A DNA stretch of 49,510 bases from Acidobacteriota bacterium (GTDB lineage: Bacteria; Acidobacteriota; Vicinamibacteria; Vicinamibacterales; UBA2999), in contig JACQZV010000188.1 of NCBI GenBank assembly GCA_016213695.1, positions 1 to 49,510 on the forward strand, given 5' to 3'. Under the pieces are notes generated by a model, which ran no database searches, was not told where the DNA came from, and saw only the letters and a program-made list of their open reading frames with translations. Both the position numbers and the translations under genes were made by a program. Below are positions 1-7,757 of this stretch, piece after piece (position 1 is the stretch's first letter; each line of letters starts with the position of its first letter).

Positions 1-876
1 CTGTACTTCAACGGGCGGGCGTCCGGCGCGCGGTTCTACCTCACGTTCCTCGTCGGCTCGGCGCGGTCGGACGGACGCCGCGCCGCCGGCGTGCGACTGC
101 AGCTCGACCGGGGTGCCGGCATGGAAACGTTTTCCGCCAGCGAGCCCGTCACCGACGCCGCGGCGATGCGTGCGCCCGATCTCGCCATCGGCGCGAGCTC
201 CGTGCGGCTCGACGGCATGCGGTACGTGATCCATCTCGACCTGCGCGACGCGCGCGGGCGTCGCGCGCGCGCCGACCTCTCGCTCGAGGCGGCGCCGGGG
301 CGCCTGCTGCCGCCCCTCGAGATCGCGGGCGTGCGCGGATGGCGCACCGGATACGTCGTCCCGGTGATGTCAGGGAAGCTCGACGGACAGATCGCCGTCG
401 ACGGCCGGCGCGTGCCGCTCGACGGCGGCACCGGGTATCACGATCACAACTGGGGGTTCTGGAAGGGTGTGTCGTGGCAGTGGGGACAGGTGCAGCAGAA
501 CGATCTGTCGGTGCTGTACGGGCGCGTGTTTCCGCCGCCCGGCGCCGCCGATCCGGAGCGGCTGCCCGGCTTCGTCGGCGTGCTGGGGCCCGACGGCCCG
601 ATCGGCTACACGACCGATGTCACGATCGCCGAAACGAACGACGCGCGCGGCAACCCGCAGGCCATTGCCGTCCGCGCGCGCGGCGCGCAGGTCGATCTGT
701 CCCTGATCTTCAGCGTTGAGTCAGCGGAAGTGACGCGCGGGGGAAGCGGCGGACCCGCCGCGAGCGGGCTCGACTTCTACCAGTTGCGCGGCACGTATAA
801 CGTGGACGGCCGCGCCGGCAGCACCGTGCTCGCCTTCGCCGCGCCGGGCAGCGCGGAGACGTTTCGCGGACGGTAA
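1..876 (+). CDS. CrtC/AttH-like lipocalin-fold protein, 5' truncated
   Basis: The reading frame is open from the first base and ends with TAA at 874-876, so the start lies outside the window; 291 codons are visible. The clearest mark is GYHDHNWG near nt 433-456, followed by a W-rich stretch (FWKGVSWQWGQ). This resembles the His/Asp/Asn-Trp motif of carotenoid 1,2-hydratase (CrtC), AttH and related double-lipocalin proteins. The visible part is rich in beta-type sequence and has no membrane segment. Known relatives hydrate carotenoids or bind lipids; nothing nearby is carotenoid-related, so the substrate is unknown. The next gene is convergent, two bases away. The family call rests on one motif and general character. 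Confidence 0.55.
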   Translation: MYFNGRASGARFYLTFLVGSARSDGRRAAGVRLQLDRGAGMETFSASEPVTDAAAMRAPDLAIGASSVRLDGMRYVIHLDLRDARGRRARADLSLEAAPGRLLPPLEIAGVRGWRTGYVVPVMSGKLDGQIAVDGRRVPLDGGTGYHDHNWGFWKGVSWQWGQVQQNDLSVLYGRVFPPPGAADPERLPGFVGVLGPDGPIGYTTDVTIAETNDARGNPQAIAVRARGAQVDLSLIFSVESAEVTRGGSGGPAASGLDFYQLRGTYNVDGRAGSTVLAFAAPGSAETFRGR

Positions 877-878
877 CG

Positions 879-1199
879 TCAACGAACTCCCACCGCCCTT
901 CGCGCGGCAATCTGCGCGCGCCGGCGGCGCCGGTCCAGCTCCTCGAGGGTCTGTCCGAGCGGCAGCCGGGGCTGCACGGCGCGCGCCACCTCCTGCCGCC
1001 GCACGACCTCGGCCCGGAAGCATTCGAAGCACAGCGTTCGCGGCCGATCGACGAGCGGATCGTCGGAGGCGGTTCTGAAGCCGTAGCGGGCTTCACGGGC
1101 GCGACACGCCGCGCATACCGGCGCGGCGGCCCCGCGGCGGGGCCGTGCCGGCGTCCTCGCCGGGGTCTGCAGTTCGTATAAGGCAAGCTGAGCGGACAT
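879..1199 (-). CDS. small Cys-rich (zinc-ribbon-like) hypothetical protein
   Basis: A 106-residue protein with two CxxC pairs, CAAC near residue 29 and CFEC near residue 57, about 24 residues apart. This is the spacing of a zinc ribbon or treble clef. The C-terminal half is Arg-rich and probably helical. There is no signal peptide or membrane segment, so it is presumably cytoplasmic, perhaps nucleic-acid binding. It converges on the CrtC-like gene and diverges from the coiled-coil gene across an 85-bp spacer holding a heptamer array. I do not recognise a named family. Confidence 0.6.
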   Translation of the reverse strand: MSAQLALYELQTPARTPARPRRGAAAPVCAACRAREARYGFRTASDDPLVDRPRTLCFECFRAEVVRRQEVARAVQPRLPLGQTLEELDRRRRRAQIAARRAVGVR

Positions 1200-1262
1200 G
1201 GGATCCTCCGTCTCTCTCAGCCTAGGACGGGGGTATGACAGACTAGGTCACTCCTTTCGAGC

Positions 1263-1290
1263 GTTGGGCGTTGGGCTTCAGGCTTTGGAC
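1263..1290 (+). repeat. heptamer array A (4 units)
   Basis: Four contiguous 7-mers: GTTGGGC (1263), GTTGGGC (1270), TTCAGGC (1277), TTTGGAC (1284). The same unit types recur at 18471-18512. The last unit contains the TTG at 1285 that best fits as start codon of the downstream gene. Confidence 0.7.
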
Positions 1291-2187
1291 ATCGACGTAC
1301 TCTTCAGGCTCCCGCTGTCGGAATTCACCGCCGAACGCAACGCGCTGGCCGCGGCGTTCAAGAACGCCGGCCGCGGCGAGGACGCCGCCCGCGTCAGGGC
1401 GCTCGCCAGGCCAGCGCTGTCGGCCTGGACGGTCAACCAGCTGTACTGGCGGCACCGCACGTCATTCGACCAGCTCATGACCGCCGGCCAGCGGCTGCGC
1501 ACGGCGCAGGCGGCGCAGCTCCGGGGCAAGGCGGGCGACCTGCGGGGGCCGCTCGACGCGCGGCACGCGGCGCTTTCGGCGCTGACCAGGCAGGCCATGT
1601 CGCTGCTGCGCGAGTCGGGGCACGCAGCCTCTCCCGCCGTGATACGCCGCATCACCACGACCCTGGAAGCGCTGGCGACCTACGGCAGCCACCCCTCTGC
1701 CCCGCCGGCCGGGCGGCTGACCGCCGACATCGACGCGCCCGGCTTCGAGGCGCTGGCGGCGCTCGTCCCGCGCAAGGGGGGACGCGCACGCACGCGGGTG
1801 CTGCCCTTTGTCTCGCCGCGCGAGCTGAAGGCGGCCCGGGAGAAGCTTGCTCCGAAGGAGCGCAAGCGGCTGGAGGAGGCGGAGCGAAAGGCTCGGCTGG
1901 CCGCCGCCCGTCAGGCCGTCGGCGACGCCGGCCGCGCGCTCGTGCAGGCGCGCCGGGCCGCCGCGCGCGCCGAAGCGTCCCTCAAACATGCCGCGGCGCG
2001 GGCACGGGACGCGCGGAAGACCCAGGAGGCGCTCGCCGCGCGCCTCGAGAAAGCCTCCGCCGCGGCCGAACAGGCGCGGAAGGACGCGCACCGGATTGCG
2101 TCGAACGCCGAGGAGGCGGCGCAGGCGGTGGCCGACGCCGAACGCGCGCTGGACGAGGCGCGCCGCGCGCTCGTCAGTCTTCAGTAA
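1285..2187 (+). CDS. coiled-coil hypothetical protein with conserved N-terminal module
   Basis: About 300 residues. The N-terminal part (FTAERNALAAAFK, then AWTVNQLYWR near residue 50) looks like a conserved module seen in uncharacterised bacterial proteins. From about residue 180 to the end the protein is an Ala/Arg/Glu/Lys-rich coiled coil (KERKRLEEAERKARLAAAR). The frame is open back to an ATG at 1198, but that start would translate array A and overlap the divergent neighbour's start. I prefer TTG 1285, giving MDIDVLFRLPLSEF. The Shine-Dalgarno is poor (GGGC at 1273-1276). It ends inside the convergent ubiX gene (14-bp overlap). Function unknown; cytoplasmic, possibly structural or DNA-associated. 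Confidence 0.65.
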   Translation: MDIDVLFRLPLSEFTAERNALAAAFKNAGRGEDAARVRALARPALSAWTVNQLYWRHRTSFDQLMTAGQRLRTAQAAQLRGKAGDLRGPLDARHAALSALTRQAMSLLRESGHAASPAVIRRITTTLEALATYGSHPSAPPAGRLTADIDAPGFEALAALVPRKGGRARTRVLPFVSPRELKAAREKLAPKERKRLEEAERKARLAAARQAVGDAGRALVQARRAAARAEASLKHAAARARDARKTQEALAARLEKASAAAEQARKDAHRIASNAEEAAQAVADAERALDEARRALVSLQ

Positions 2188-2758
2188 CGCCGCCGACGCG
2201 CATCTCCCCCGCCCAGCGCTCGGCGCCCGGGACCGCAATCCCGAACTGATCCAGGATCCGCGCCACCGAAAACTCGACGATGTCGGCGAGCGACCGGTGC
2301 TTGTTGTAGAAGGCGGGCACCGGGGGCAGGATCACCACGCCCATGCGCGACAGCTTGAGCATGTTCTCGAGGTGAATCTCGGAGAGCGGCGCCTCGCGGA
2401 TGGCGAGCACCAGCCTCCGGCGCTCCTTGAGCACGACGTCGGCCGCGCGATGGATCAGGCTGTCGCCGTAGCCGTGGGCGATGGCGCCGAGCGTTCGGGC
2501 GCTGCAGGGCACGACGACCATGCCGGCGGTCGTGAACGATCCGCTCGAGATCGCGGCCCCCATGTCGTTCGGGGCGTACACGGTGTGCGCGAGCGCTTCG
2601 ACCTGCTCGCGCGAGTAGGGCGTCTCGTGCAGGAGCGTGCGCGCGCCCCAGCGGCTGATCACGAGGTGCGTCTCGACGCCGGCCTCACGCAGCCGCTCGA
2701 GCAGCCGGACCCCGTAGATCACGCCGGTCGCGCCGGTGATGCCGACGATGAGACGCAC
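2174..2758 (-). CDS. ubiX: flavin prenyltransferase UbiX
   Basis: A 194-residue protein of typical UbiX/Pad1 length. It opens with the flavin-binding GITGATGVIYGVRLLE motif. SSGSFTTAGMVVVPCSART (about residues 71-89) and REAPLSEIHLENML (about 121-134) are also characteristic. UbiX prenylates FMN with dimethylallyl phosphate to make the prenyl-FMN cofactor of UbiD-type decarboxylases, used in ubiquinone synthesis or aromatic acid decarboxylation. No ubiD is visible in the window. It is divergent from the rhomboid gene (22-bp gap) and overlaps the convergent coiled-coil gene by 14 bp. Confidence 0.93.
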   Translation of the reverse strand: MRLIVGITGATGVIYGVRLLERLREAGVETHLVISRWGARTLLHETPYSREQVEALAHTVYAPNDMGAAISSGSFTTAGMVVVPCSARTLGAIAHGYGDSLIHRAADVVLKERRRLVLAIREAPLSEIHLENMLKLSRMGVVILPPVPAFYNKHRSLADIVEFSVARILDQFGIAVPGAERWAGEMRVGGVTED

Positions 2759-2780
2759 GCCGGAATGCTACCATCGGCGG

Positions 2781-3632
2781 GTGTTCAGGCGCCAAACCAG
2801 CGGATCGGTGATCTGCACGTCGTGCGGGGTGCTCGTCGGCGTCAACGACGAGCGCTGCTACAACTGCAACCGGCGCCATCCGGGCCTGTGGGGGTTTGCC
2901 CCCCTGCTGCGGTCGCTCGGACACGACATGGGGTTCGTGCCGTTCGTCATCGGCGCCTGCGTGGTCCTGTACGCGCTCACGCTCCTCGCGTCGGGCGGCA
3001 ACATCGGCATGGGCGGGCTGTTCTCGCTGTTCGCCCCCAGCCGCCAGAGCCTGTTCCTGTTCGGGGCAAGCGGCGCGGTCCCGGTGTTCGTCGCCGGCCG
3101 CTGGTGGACGGTGCTGAGCGCGGCCTGGCTGCATGGCGGCGCGCTCCACATCCTGTTCAACATGATGTGGGTGCGCCAGCTCGCGCCCGCGACCGCCGAT
3201 CTGTACGGCCCCGGCCGCATGGTCATCATCTACACGGTGGCCGGCGTCGCCGGCTTCGCGCTGAGCTCGGTCGCCGGTGCGTACGTGCCGCCGCTGCTGC
3301 TGCTCCGGGGCGGCCAGTTCACCGTGGGCGCCTCCGCGTCGATCTTCGGCCTGCTGGGCGCGCTCGTCTACTACGGGCGCCGGAGCGGCAGCCGGATGGT
3401 CGGCAGCCAGGCGCTCTCCTACGCGCTGACGCTCGGCGTCTTCGGGTTCCTGATGCCCGGCGTCGACAACTACGCGCACGCGGGCGGCTTCGGCGGCGGC
3501 TACCTGGCGGCGCGGCTGCTCGACCCGCTCACGCCCGAACGGATCGACCACATCGGCATCGCGGTAGCCTGCCTGGCGGTGTCGATCCTGTCAGTCGTCG
3601 CGTCGATCCTGCATGGCTTCCAGTTCCTCTAA
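2781..3632 (+). CDS. rhomboid-family intramembrane serine protease with N-terminal zinc ribbon
   Basis: Predicted 283 residues from GTG 2781; upstream in-frame ATGs would overlap the ubiX start. The N-terminus carries CTSC and CYNC (about residues 12-30), a soluble zinc-ribbon-like extension. A six-helix rhomboid core follows: WWTVLSAAWLHGGALHILFN (L1/TM2 His region), GASASIFG with the catalytic Ser in the second-last GxSx motif, and HAGGFGGG holding the catalytic His. It cleaves membrane protein substrates within the bilayer. Its last 20 bp overlap the next membrane protein gene, so they are probably co-translated. Confidence 0.92.
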   Translation: MFRRQTSGSVICTSCGVLVGVNDERCYNCNRRHPGLWGFAPLLRSLGHDMGFVPFVIGACVVLYALTLLASGGNIGMGGLFSLFAPSRQSLFLFGASGAVPVFVAGRWWTVLSAAWLHGGALHILFNMMWVRQLAPATADLYGPGRMVIIYTVAGVAGFALSSVAGAYVPPLLLLRGGQFTVGASASIFGLLGALVYYGRRSGSRMVGSQALSYALTLGVFGFLMPGVDNYAHAGGFGGGYLAARLLDPLTPERIDHIGIAVACLAVSILSVVASILHGFQFL

Positions 3633-4044
3633 TCCGATCCGCAGCATCATCGCGGTCCTGGGCGGGCTGGCCGTGGTGTCGCTCGTCACCGAGTCGCTCG
3701 AGTTCACGCTGGTCACGGCCGCCTCCGGCGGCACGGTCGCGGACATGGCCGGCTATTTCCAGGTGCGGAACCGGCCGGCGATCCTGGCGGCCAAACTCGT
3801 GTACAACACACTGGCCGGCGTGCTCGGCGGCTACATGACAGCGAAGGTGGCTGGCGCCCGTGAACTGCGGCACGGGGTGGTCGTCGCAGTCGTCCAGACC
3901 GCGGCGCTCATCTGGGGCTTTACCGCCGGCGAGTACGCCGCCTTCACGCCCGCCTGGATGCGGGTGGCGCTGCTGCTGCTCACCGGCCCGGCGATGGTGG
4001 CGGGCGCGTCGGTGCGGGCGAAGGCGGTGGGCGGTGGGCAGTAG
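3613..4044 (+). CDS. small integral membrane protein, unknown function
   Basis: 143 residues with about four hydrophobic segments (around residues 9-35, 57-80, 85-107 and 117-137) and short polar loops. The start ATG lies inside the end of the rhomboid gene. The final residues (AVGGGQ, stop TAG) are encoded by the first units of heptamer array B (GGCGGTG, GGCGGTG, GGCAGTA), so the natural C-terminus may have been replaced or extended by the array. I do not recognise the family. The pairing with a rhomboid protease suggests a membrane role but does not establish one. Confidence 0.7.
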   Translation: MASSSSNPIRSIIAVLGGLAVVSLVTESLEFTLVTAASGGTVADMAGYFQVRNRPAILAAKLVYNTLAGVLGGYMTAKVAGARELRHGVVVAVVQTAALIWGFTAGEYAAFTPAWMRVALLLLTGPAMVAGASVRAKAVGGGQ

Positions 4045-4113
4045 GCAGTAGGCAGTGGGCAGTGGGCAGTGGACTAAAGACCAAAGACCCAAGACCAGAG
4101 ACCAAAGAGGACC
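4023..4113 (+). repeat. heptamer array B (13 in-phase units)
   Basis: Thirteen contiguous 7-mers from 4023: GGCGGTG twice, GGCAGTA twice, GGCAGTG three times, then GACTAAA, GACCAAA, GACCCAA, GACCAGA, GACCAAA and GAGGACC. The period stays 7 across the change of unit type. It supplies the stop codon (4042-4044) of the upstream membrane protein gene and the AGAGGA ribosome-binding site of pheA. AGACCAG is the reverse complement of the CTGGTCT unit of array E. Confidence 0.85.
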
Positions 4114-4116
4114 ACC

Positions 4117-4938
4117 GTGAGAATCGCGTATCAGGGCGAACCGGGCGCCTACAGTGAGGCGGCGGCGCTGGTGTTTGCGCCGCACGCCGAGACGCTCCCC
4201 GGCACGACGTTCGACGAGGTGTTCGACGCCGTGCTCCACAAGCGCGCGACGCACGGCATCGTGCCGATGGAGAACTCGATCGGCGGCACGATCCACCGCA
4301 ACTACGACCTGCTGGTCGACCACGAGATCCCGATCACCGGCGAAGTCGAGCTCGACGTCATCCATTGCCTGCAGGCGCTGCCGGGCACGACGATCGGCGA
4401 CATCAGGATTGTCTACTCGCACCCGCAGGCGCTGGCGCAGTGCGAGCGCTATCTGAAGGATCTGGGCGTCACGGTGGAGGCCGTCTACGACACGGCCGGC
4501 GGCGCGAAGATCGTCGCCGAGCAGCGCCTCGCGAACGCGGCAGCCCTCGCCTCGCGGCGCGCCGCAGACGTGTTCGGCCTCGAAGTCCTGCAGGACGCAG
4601 TGCAGGATTTCGAGTTCAACATCACGCGCTTCTTTGCCATCGGCGGCGCGCCGCCCACCGACGCGAACAAGACCACGCTCGTCTTCGCGCTGCCGAGCAC
4701 GCCGGGGTCGCTCTGGAAAGCCCTGAGCGTCTTCGCGCTGCGCGACCTCAACCTGAGCACGCTCGAGAGCCGGCCGATCCGCGGCCGCCCGTGGGAGTAC
4801 CTCTTCTACGCGGACATCGAAGCGCCGCGCGACGACCTCGCGTGCGCGCGCGCGCTCACACAACTCGGCGAGTTCGCGAAGTGGAGCCGGGTGCTGGGCA
4901 CGTACAAGGGCTGGGAGAGGGCGAAGCAGCACGTGTGA
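4117..4938 (+). CDS. pheA: prephenate dehydratase
   Basis: 273 residues from GTG 4117, with AGAGGA about 7 nt upstream at the tail of array B. The N-terminal MRIAYQGEPGAYSEAA is the typical dehydratase opening. GIVPMENSIGG (about residues 47-57) and the later NITRFFAIG motif also match. A C-terminal ACT domain (about residues 185-265) carries the Phe-binding signature STLESRPIRGRPWEY. The enzyme converts prephenate to phenylpyruvate in phenylalanine synthesis and is normally feedback-inhibited by Phe through the ACT domain. There is no fused chorismate mutase domain. Transcription may come from the rhomboid operon or a promoter not visible in the array. Confidence 0.95.
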   Translation: MRIAYQGEPGAYSEAAALVFAPHAETLPGTTFDEVFDAVLHKRATHGIVPMENSIGGTIHRNYDLLVDHEIPITGEVELDVIHCLQALPGTTIGDIRIVYSHPQALAQCERYLKDLGVTVEAVYDTAGGAKIVAEQRLANAAALASRRAADVFGLEVLQDAVQDFEFNITRFFAIGGAPPTDANKTTLVFALPSTPGSLWKALSVFALRDLNLSTLESRPIRGRPWEYLFYADIEAPRDDLACARALTQLGEFAKWSRVLGTYKGWERAKQHV

Positions 4939-4977
4939 AGTGGAAAGTGCAAAGTGGGAAGTAGTGGGAAGTAAGTG
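4939..4977 (+). repeat. heptamer array C, left arm of an inverted pair
   Basis: Begins directly after the pheA stop: AGTGGAA, AGTGCAA, AGTGGGA, a short AGT, AGTGGGA, AGTA, AGTG. The reverse complement of array D shares AGTGCAAAGTGG with it. The two arrays bracket the four-helix-bundle remnant. Confidence 0.8.
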
Positions 4978-4988
4978 TTCAAGTACGA

Positions 4989-5275
4989 TTAGCTGCTTGG
5001 GAGGTTCTTCAGACGATTCGTGTTTGCACGTGCCGTACGTACTGACGTAGCCAGGATCTTCGCAAGTTCGCGAGCCTCCTGGAGGAGAGCCGCGTTATGC
5101 CGGATCCTCCCATCCCGCAGGTGCTCGAGCCAGTCGACGCACTCGTCGGCTTCTTCTGATGCCGTTCCCAGCTTGGCTTGGAATTCGGCGCGCGTCGCGA
5201 GGGGGCATGCCGGTCGAGATTGCACAACGGCTGCCATTCGAATTCCGGCCAGATTTCGAACGCACGAATCACCAC
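4989..5275 (-). pseudogene. decayed four-helix-bundle protein (S23/IVP/Avd family)
   Basis: The C-terminal 66 or so residues are clear: EFQAKLGTASEEADECVDWL followed by NAALLQEARELAKILATSVR and TARANTNRLKN. This is the second half of the 23S-intervening-sequence / four-helix-bundle family, usually 110-125 residues. Upstream, the expected segment with a conserved SIPANIAEG-type motif is missing. Only a short stub in another frame (IRAFEIWPEFEW, from GTG 5275) might be the original N-terminus, so the gene looks deleted or frameshifted. Stop is TAA at 4989-4991. Relatives occur inside 23S rRNA intervening sequences, as Avd of diversity-generating retroelements, and as orphans. Here it sits between inverted heptamer arrays. 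Confidence 0.65.
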
Positions 5276-5289
5276 GTGGCACTTTTTGA

Positions 5290-5327
5290 CTTACTTTCCC
5301 ACTTTCCACTTTGCACTTTTCACTTAT
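5290..5327 (-). repeat. heptamer array D, right arm of an inverted pair
   Basis: On the plus strand: ACTTTCC-type sequence, then CACTTTC (5300), CACTTTG (5307), CACTTTT (5314), CACTTAT (5321). Reverse-complemented it reads AGTGxAA units like array C. It overlaps the first codons of the downstream methyltransferase. Confidence 0.8.
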
Positions 5328-6117
5328 TGACGACCCGTCTGACCCGCGGATTGTCGAGTACCGCAACGTCCCCGACGCCGATCTCCTCCGCCGGCACGGT
5401 CTCTTTGTCGCGGAAGGACGCCTCGTCGTCCGGCGGCTGCTGACCGGGAGCGCGTTCGCCACCCGCTCGGTGCTCGTCACCGACACCGCCCGCGCGGCGC
5501 TGGACGAGGTGCTGGCCGCGCGGCCGGATGTGCCGGTCTACGTCGCGCCCGCGGCGGTGATGGACGGGATTACCGGGCTGCACATTCATCGCGGCTGCCT
5601 GGCGCTCGGGGAGCGGCCGCGGCCCGCCTCCTGGCGCGAGACCGCCGCGGGCGCCCGGACCCTCGTCGTGCTCGAGCGGGTGGCGAATGCCGACAACGTC
5701 GGCGGCATCTTCAGAAACGCGGCCGCGTTCGGCGCAGCCGCCGTGCTGCTCGACGAGGCGACCACCGACCCGCTCTACCGCAAAGCCATCCGGACGTCGA
5801 TGGGCGCCTCGCTCGTCGTCCCGTTCGCCCGCGCCGAGCCCTGGCCGGCGGCGCTGCGGGAGCTGGGTGCGCTCGGCTTCGCCACCGTCGCCCTGACGCC
5901 TTCGGCAGCGGCGCCGACGGTGGCCGAGACGGTCGCCCGTCTCGGCGGGCGGCCGGTCGCGCTCGTACTGGGGCACGAGGGCGACGGACTGACCGGCGCG
6001 GCGCTCGCGGCGTGCGAGTACCGGGCCCGGATCCCGGTGGCGTCGGCCGTCGATTCGCTCAACGTCGCTGCGGCGGCCGCCGTGGCGCTGTACGAGTCCA
6101 GGCGCCCGGCCGTATAA
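5311..6117 (+). CDS. SpoU/TrmH-family RNA 2'-O-methyltransferase
   Basis: 268 residues if started at TTG 5311. An N-terminal substrate-binding part (LIDDPSDPRIVEYRN, LFVAEGRLVVRRLL) is followed by the SPOUT knot domain: NADNVGGIFRNAAAFGA (motif 1, about residues 128-144), LGHEGDGL (motif 2) and SLNVAAAAAVALYE (motif 3). It methylates rRNA or tRNA ribose using SAM. The usual ATG and ribosome-binding site are absent. Codons 1-6 lie within heptamer array D, and the only in-frame start after the TGA at 5287 is this TTG (or a rare ATT). The 5' end therefore appears remodelled by the array. Confidence 0.88.
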   Translation: MHFSLIDDPSDPRIVEYRNVPDADLLRRHGLFVAEGRLVVRRLLTGSAFATRSVLVTDTARAALDEVLAARPDVPVYVAPAAVMDGITGLHIHRGCLALGERPRPASWRETAAGARTLVVLERVANADNVGGIFRNAAAFGAAAVLLDEATTDPLYRKAIRTSMGASLVVPFARAEPWPAALRELGALGFATVALTPSAAAPTVAETVARLGGRPVALVLGHEGDGLTGAALAACEYRARIPVASAVDSLNVAAAAAVALYESRRPAV

Positions 6118-6118
6118 T
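6113..6118 (+). promoter_or_regulatory. possible -10 element TATAAT
   Basis: A perfect TATAAT overlaps the stop codon of the methyltransferase gene, 22 nt before the ATG at 6141, in an otherwise very GC-rich region. No convincing -35 hexamer is present 17 nt upstream (GTACGA). Confidence 0.3.
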
Positions 6119-6140
6119 CGGCGGGCCGCTAGGAGGATGC

Positions 6141-7757
6141 ATGGCGAAGAAACTGTGGTTCGGTGTGATCGGCTCGGTCCTCGCGCTCGGCGTCGTGGTG
6201 CCCGCTCAGCAGTACGCGCCCGGGTTCGAAGATCCCGCGCCGATTCTGGCGGCCGCCGCCAGGGAGATCGGCGAAGCCAACATGCGCTGCGTCACCTTCT
6301 CGGGTGCCGGCTACGCGGGCGCGGTCGGCCAGACGTTTGAAAACGCGGTCAACATCGACTGGCCGCGGATCGATTCGCTGGCCAATTACACGCGCACGAT
6401 CAACTGGGAAGCCGGGACGAGCGTCGAGACGTTCGACCGCAAGCCGGGCATCACCCCGGCGTCGTGGAAGTACGGCCTCGGCTGGCAGGATGGCACGCCG
6501 ACGCAGAAGGCGCTGCGGCAGACGCACATCACCAAAGGGAAGATGTCGTGGCACATGGACGGCGACGGCCCGCCGGTGGCGGTGCCGCCCGAGCTGGCCG
6601 AGCTCTACCAGCTGGACCTCTGGCTGAACCCTCCCGGCTTCATCAAGGCGGCCCGGATGCCCGGCGCCAACCCGATCGCCTTCTGGCGGTGGGAGCAGCT
6701 CGAGAAGGGCCGCGACGGGGAGGTGGTGAATCCGGAAAAGATTCATGTGGTCGCGATCACGATGTTCGGCAAGTACCGCGTGGACGCCACCGTCAACTCG
6801 CGCAACCAGATCCAGCGCATCAAAACCACCGTGAACGAGCCGTCGCTCGGTGACTTCAACATCGAGCACGAGTCGACCGAGCAGATGCAGTTCGGCAACG
6901 TGAAGTGGCCGATCAACTGGCATTCGCACCACGGCATCGACGACAACTGGGCGTTCTACCGCCAGAGCACCGGCCACAACGGGTACGGCGGCAAGTTCCC
7001 GAACGTGCAGCCGAACGTGTGCACCGATCCCGGCCCGGTGCCGGCGCCGGTGGCGAGCGCGACGTTCCCGGTGCAGGTGACGGTGGACAAGATGGCCAAC
7101 GGCGTCTACCTGCTCGGCGGCGGCCCCGCCAACAGCTACATGGTGGAGTTCAGGAATTTTGTCGCGGTCTTCGAGGCGCCGACGAGCGAAGAGCGCAGCC
7201 TCGCGGTCATCGAGCAGGTCGCGAAGCTGGCGCCGAACAAGCCGATCCGCTGGCTCATCTCGTCTCACCCGCACTTCGACCACATCGGCGGCCTGCGGGC
7301 GTATCTGCACATCGGTTCGACGATCGTGACGCACGCGAAGAACCTCGCGTTCCTCAACAGCGACGTGCTGAACTACGAGCCGCGGACCGTGAAACCCGAC
7401 ATCGTGTCGCGGTGGCCGCCGACCGAGGTCGCCGAAGGCTACACGTACGAGGGGATTCAGGAGCGCTACGTGATCACCGACGACGTGCGCAACCTGCACG
7501 TCTACTACGTGCAGCCGCTCCAGCACGTGTCCGGCATGGTGATGGCCTGGCTGCCGGCCGAGCGGATCGCCTTCGAGGCGGATCTGTTCGACACGCACGA
7601 AGCGCCGCGGCCGGCGCAGCTGCCGGCGATGCGCAGCTTCCTCAACCAGGTGCAGCGGATGAGCCTCGACGTCGCCACCGTGGCGCCCGTGCACGGGAAG
7701 CCGGTGCCCTGGAGCACGTTCATGGACGCGATGAACACGGTGACCAAGACGAATTAG
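6141..7757 (+). CDS. exported MBL-fold metallohydrolase with large N-terminal domain
   Basis: 538 residues from ATG 6141, preceded by AGGAGG at 6131-6136. The frame is open further upstream, but the ribosome-binding site fixes this start. A signal peptide (residues 1-22, ending VVVPAQQ) is followed by an uncharacterised region of about 290 residues. The C-terminal half is a metallo-beta-lactamase fold with the metal motif SSHPHFDHIGG (about residue 375), a later Asp in EADLFDTHE, and the His of APVHGKP. Probably a periplasmic hydrolase of unknown substrate. The next gene (PfkB kinase) starts on the base after its stop, which implies translational coupling. Confidence 0.82.
   Translation: MAKKLWFGVIGSVLALGVVVPAQQYAPGFEDPAPILAAAAREIGEANMRCVTFSGAGYAGAVGQTFENAVNIDWPRIDSLANYTRTINWEAGTSVETFDRKPGITPASWKYGLGWQDGTPTQKALRQTHITKGKMSWHMDGDGPPVAVPPELAELYQLDLWLNPPGFIKAARMPGANPIAFWRWEQLEKGRDGEVVNPEKIHVVAITMFGKYRVDATVNSRNQIQRIKTTVNEPSLGDFNIEHESTEQMQFGNVKWPINWHSHHGIDDNWAFYRQSTGHNGYGGKFPNVQPNVCTDPGPVPAPVASATFPVQVTVDKMANGVYLLGGGPANSYMVEFRNFVAVFEAPTSEERSLAVIEQVAKLAPNKPIRWLISSHPHFDHIGGLRAYLHIGSTIVTHAKNLAFLNSDVLNYEPRTVKPDIVSRWPPTEVAEGYTYEGIQERYVITDDVRNLHVYYVQPLQHVSGMVMAWLPAERIAFEADLFDTHEAPRPAQLPAMRSFLNQVQRMSLDVATVAPVHGKPVPWSTFMDAMNTVTKTN

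Noticed and set aside
1847..3838. 663-residue plus-strand open frame
   Set aside because: It overlaps ubiX, the coiled-coil and rhomboid genes in another frame, is Arg/Pro/Ala-rich and shows no domain; an artefact of high GC.
4023..4113. CRISPR-like array
   Set aside because: The units are 7 nt with no spacers and no cas genes nearby.
4989..5275. 23S rRNA intervening sequence
   Set aside because: The protein family fits, but no rRNA sequence flanks it and the gene is truncated.
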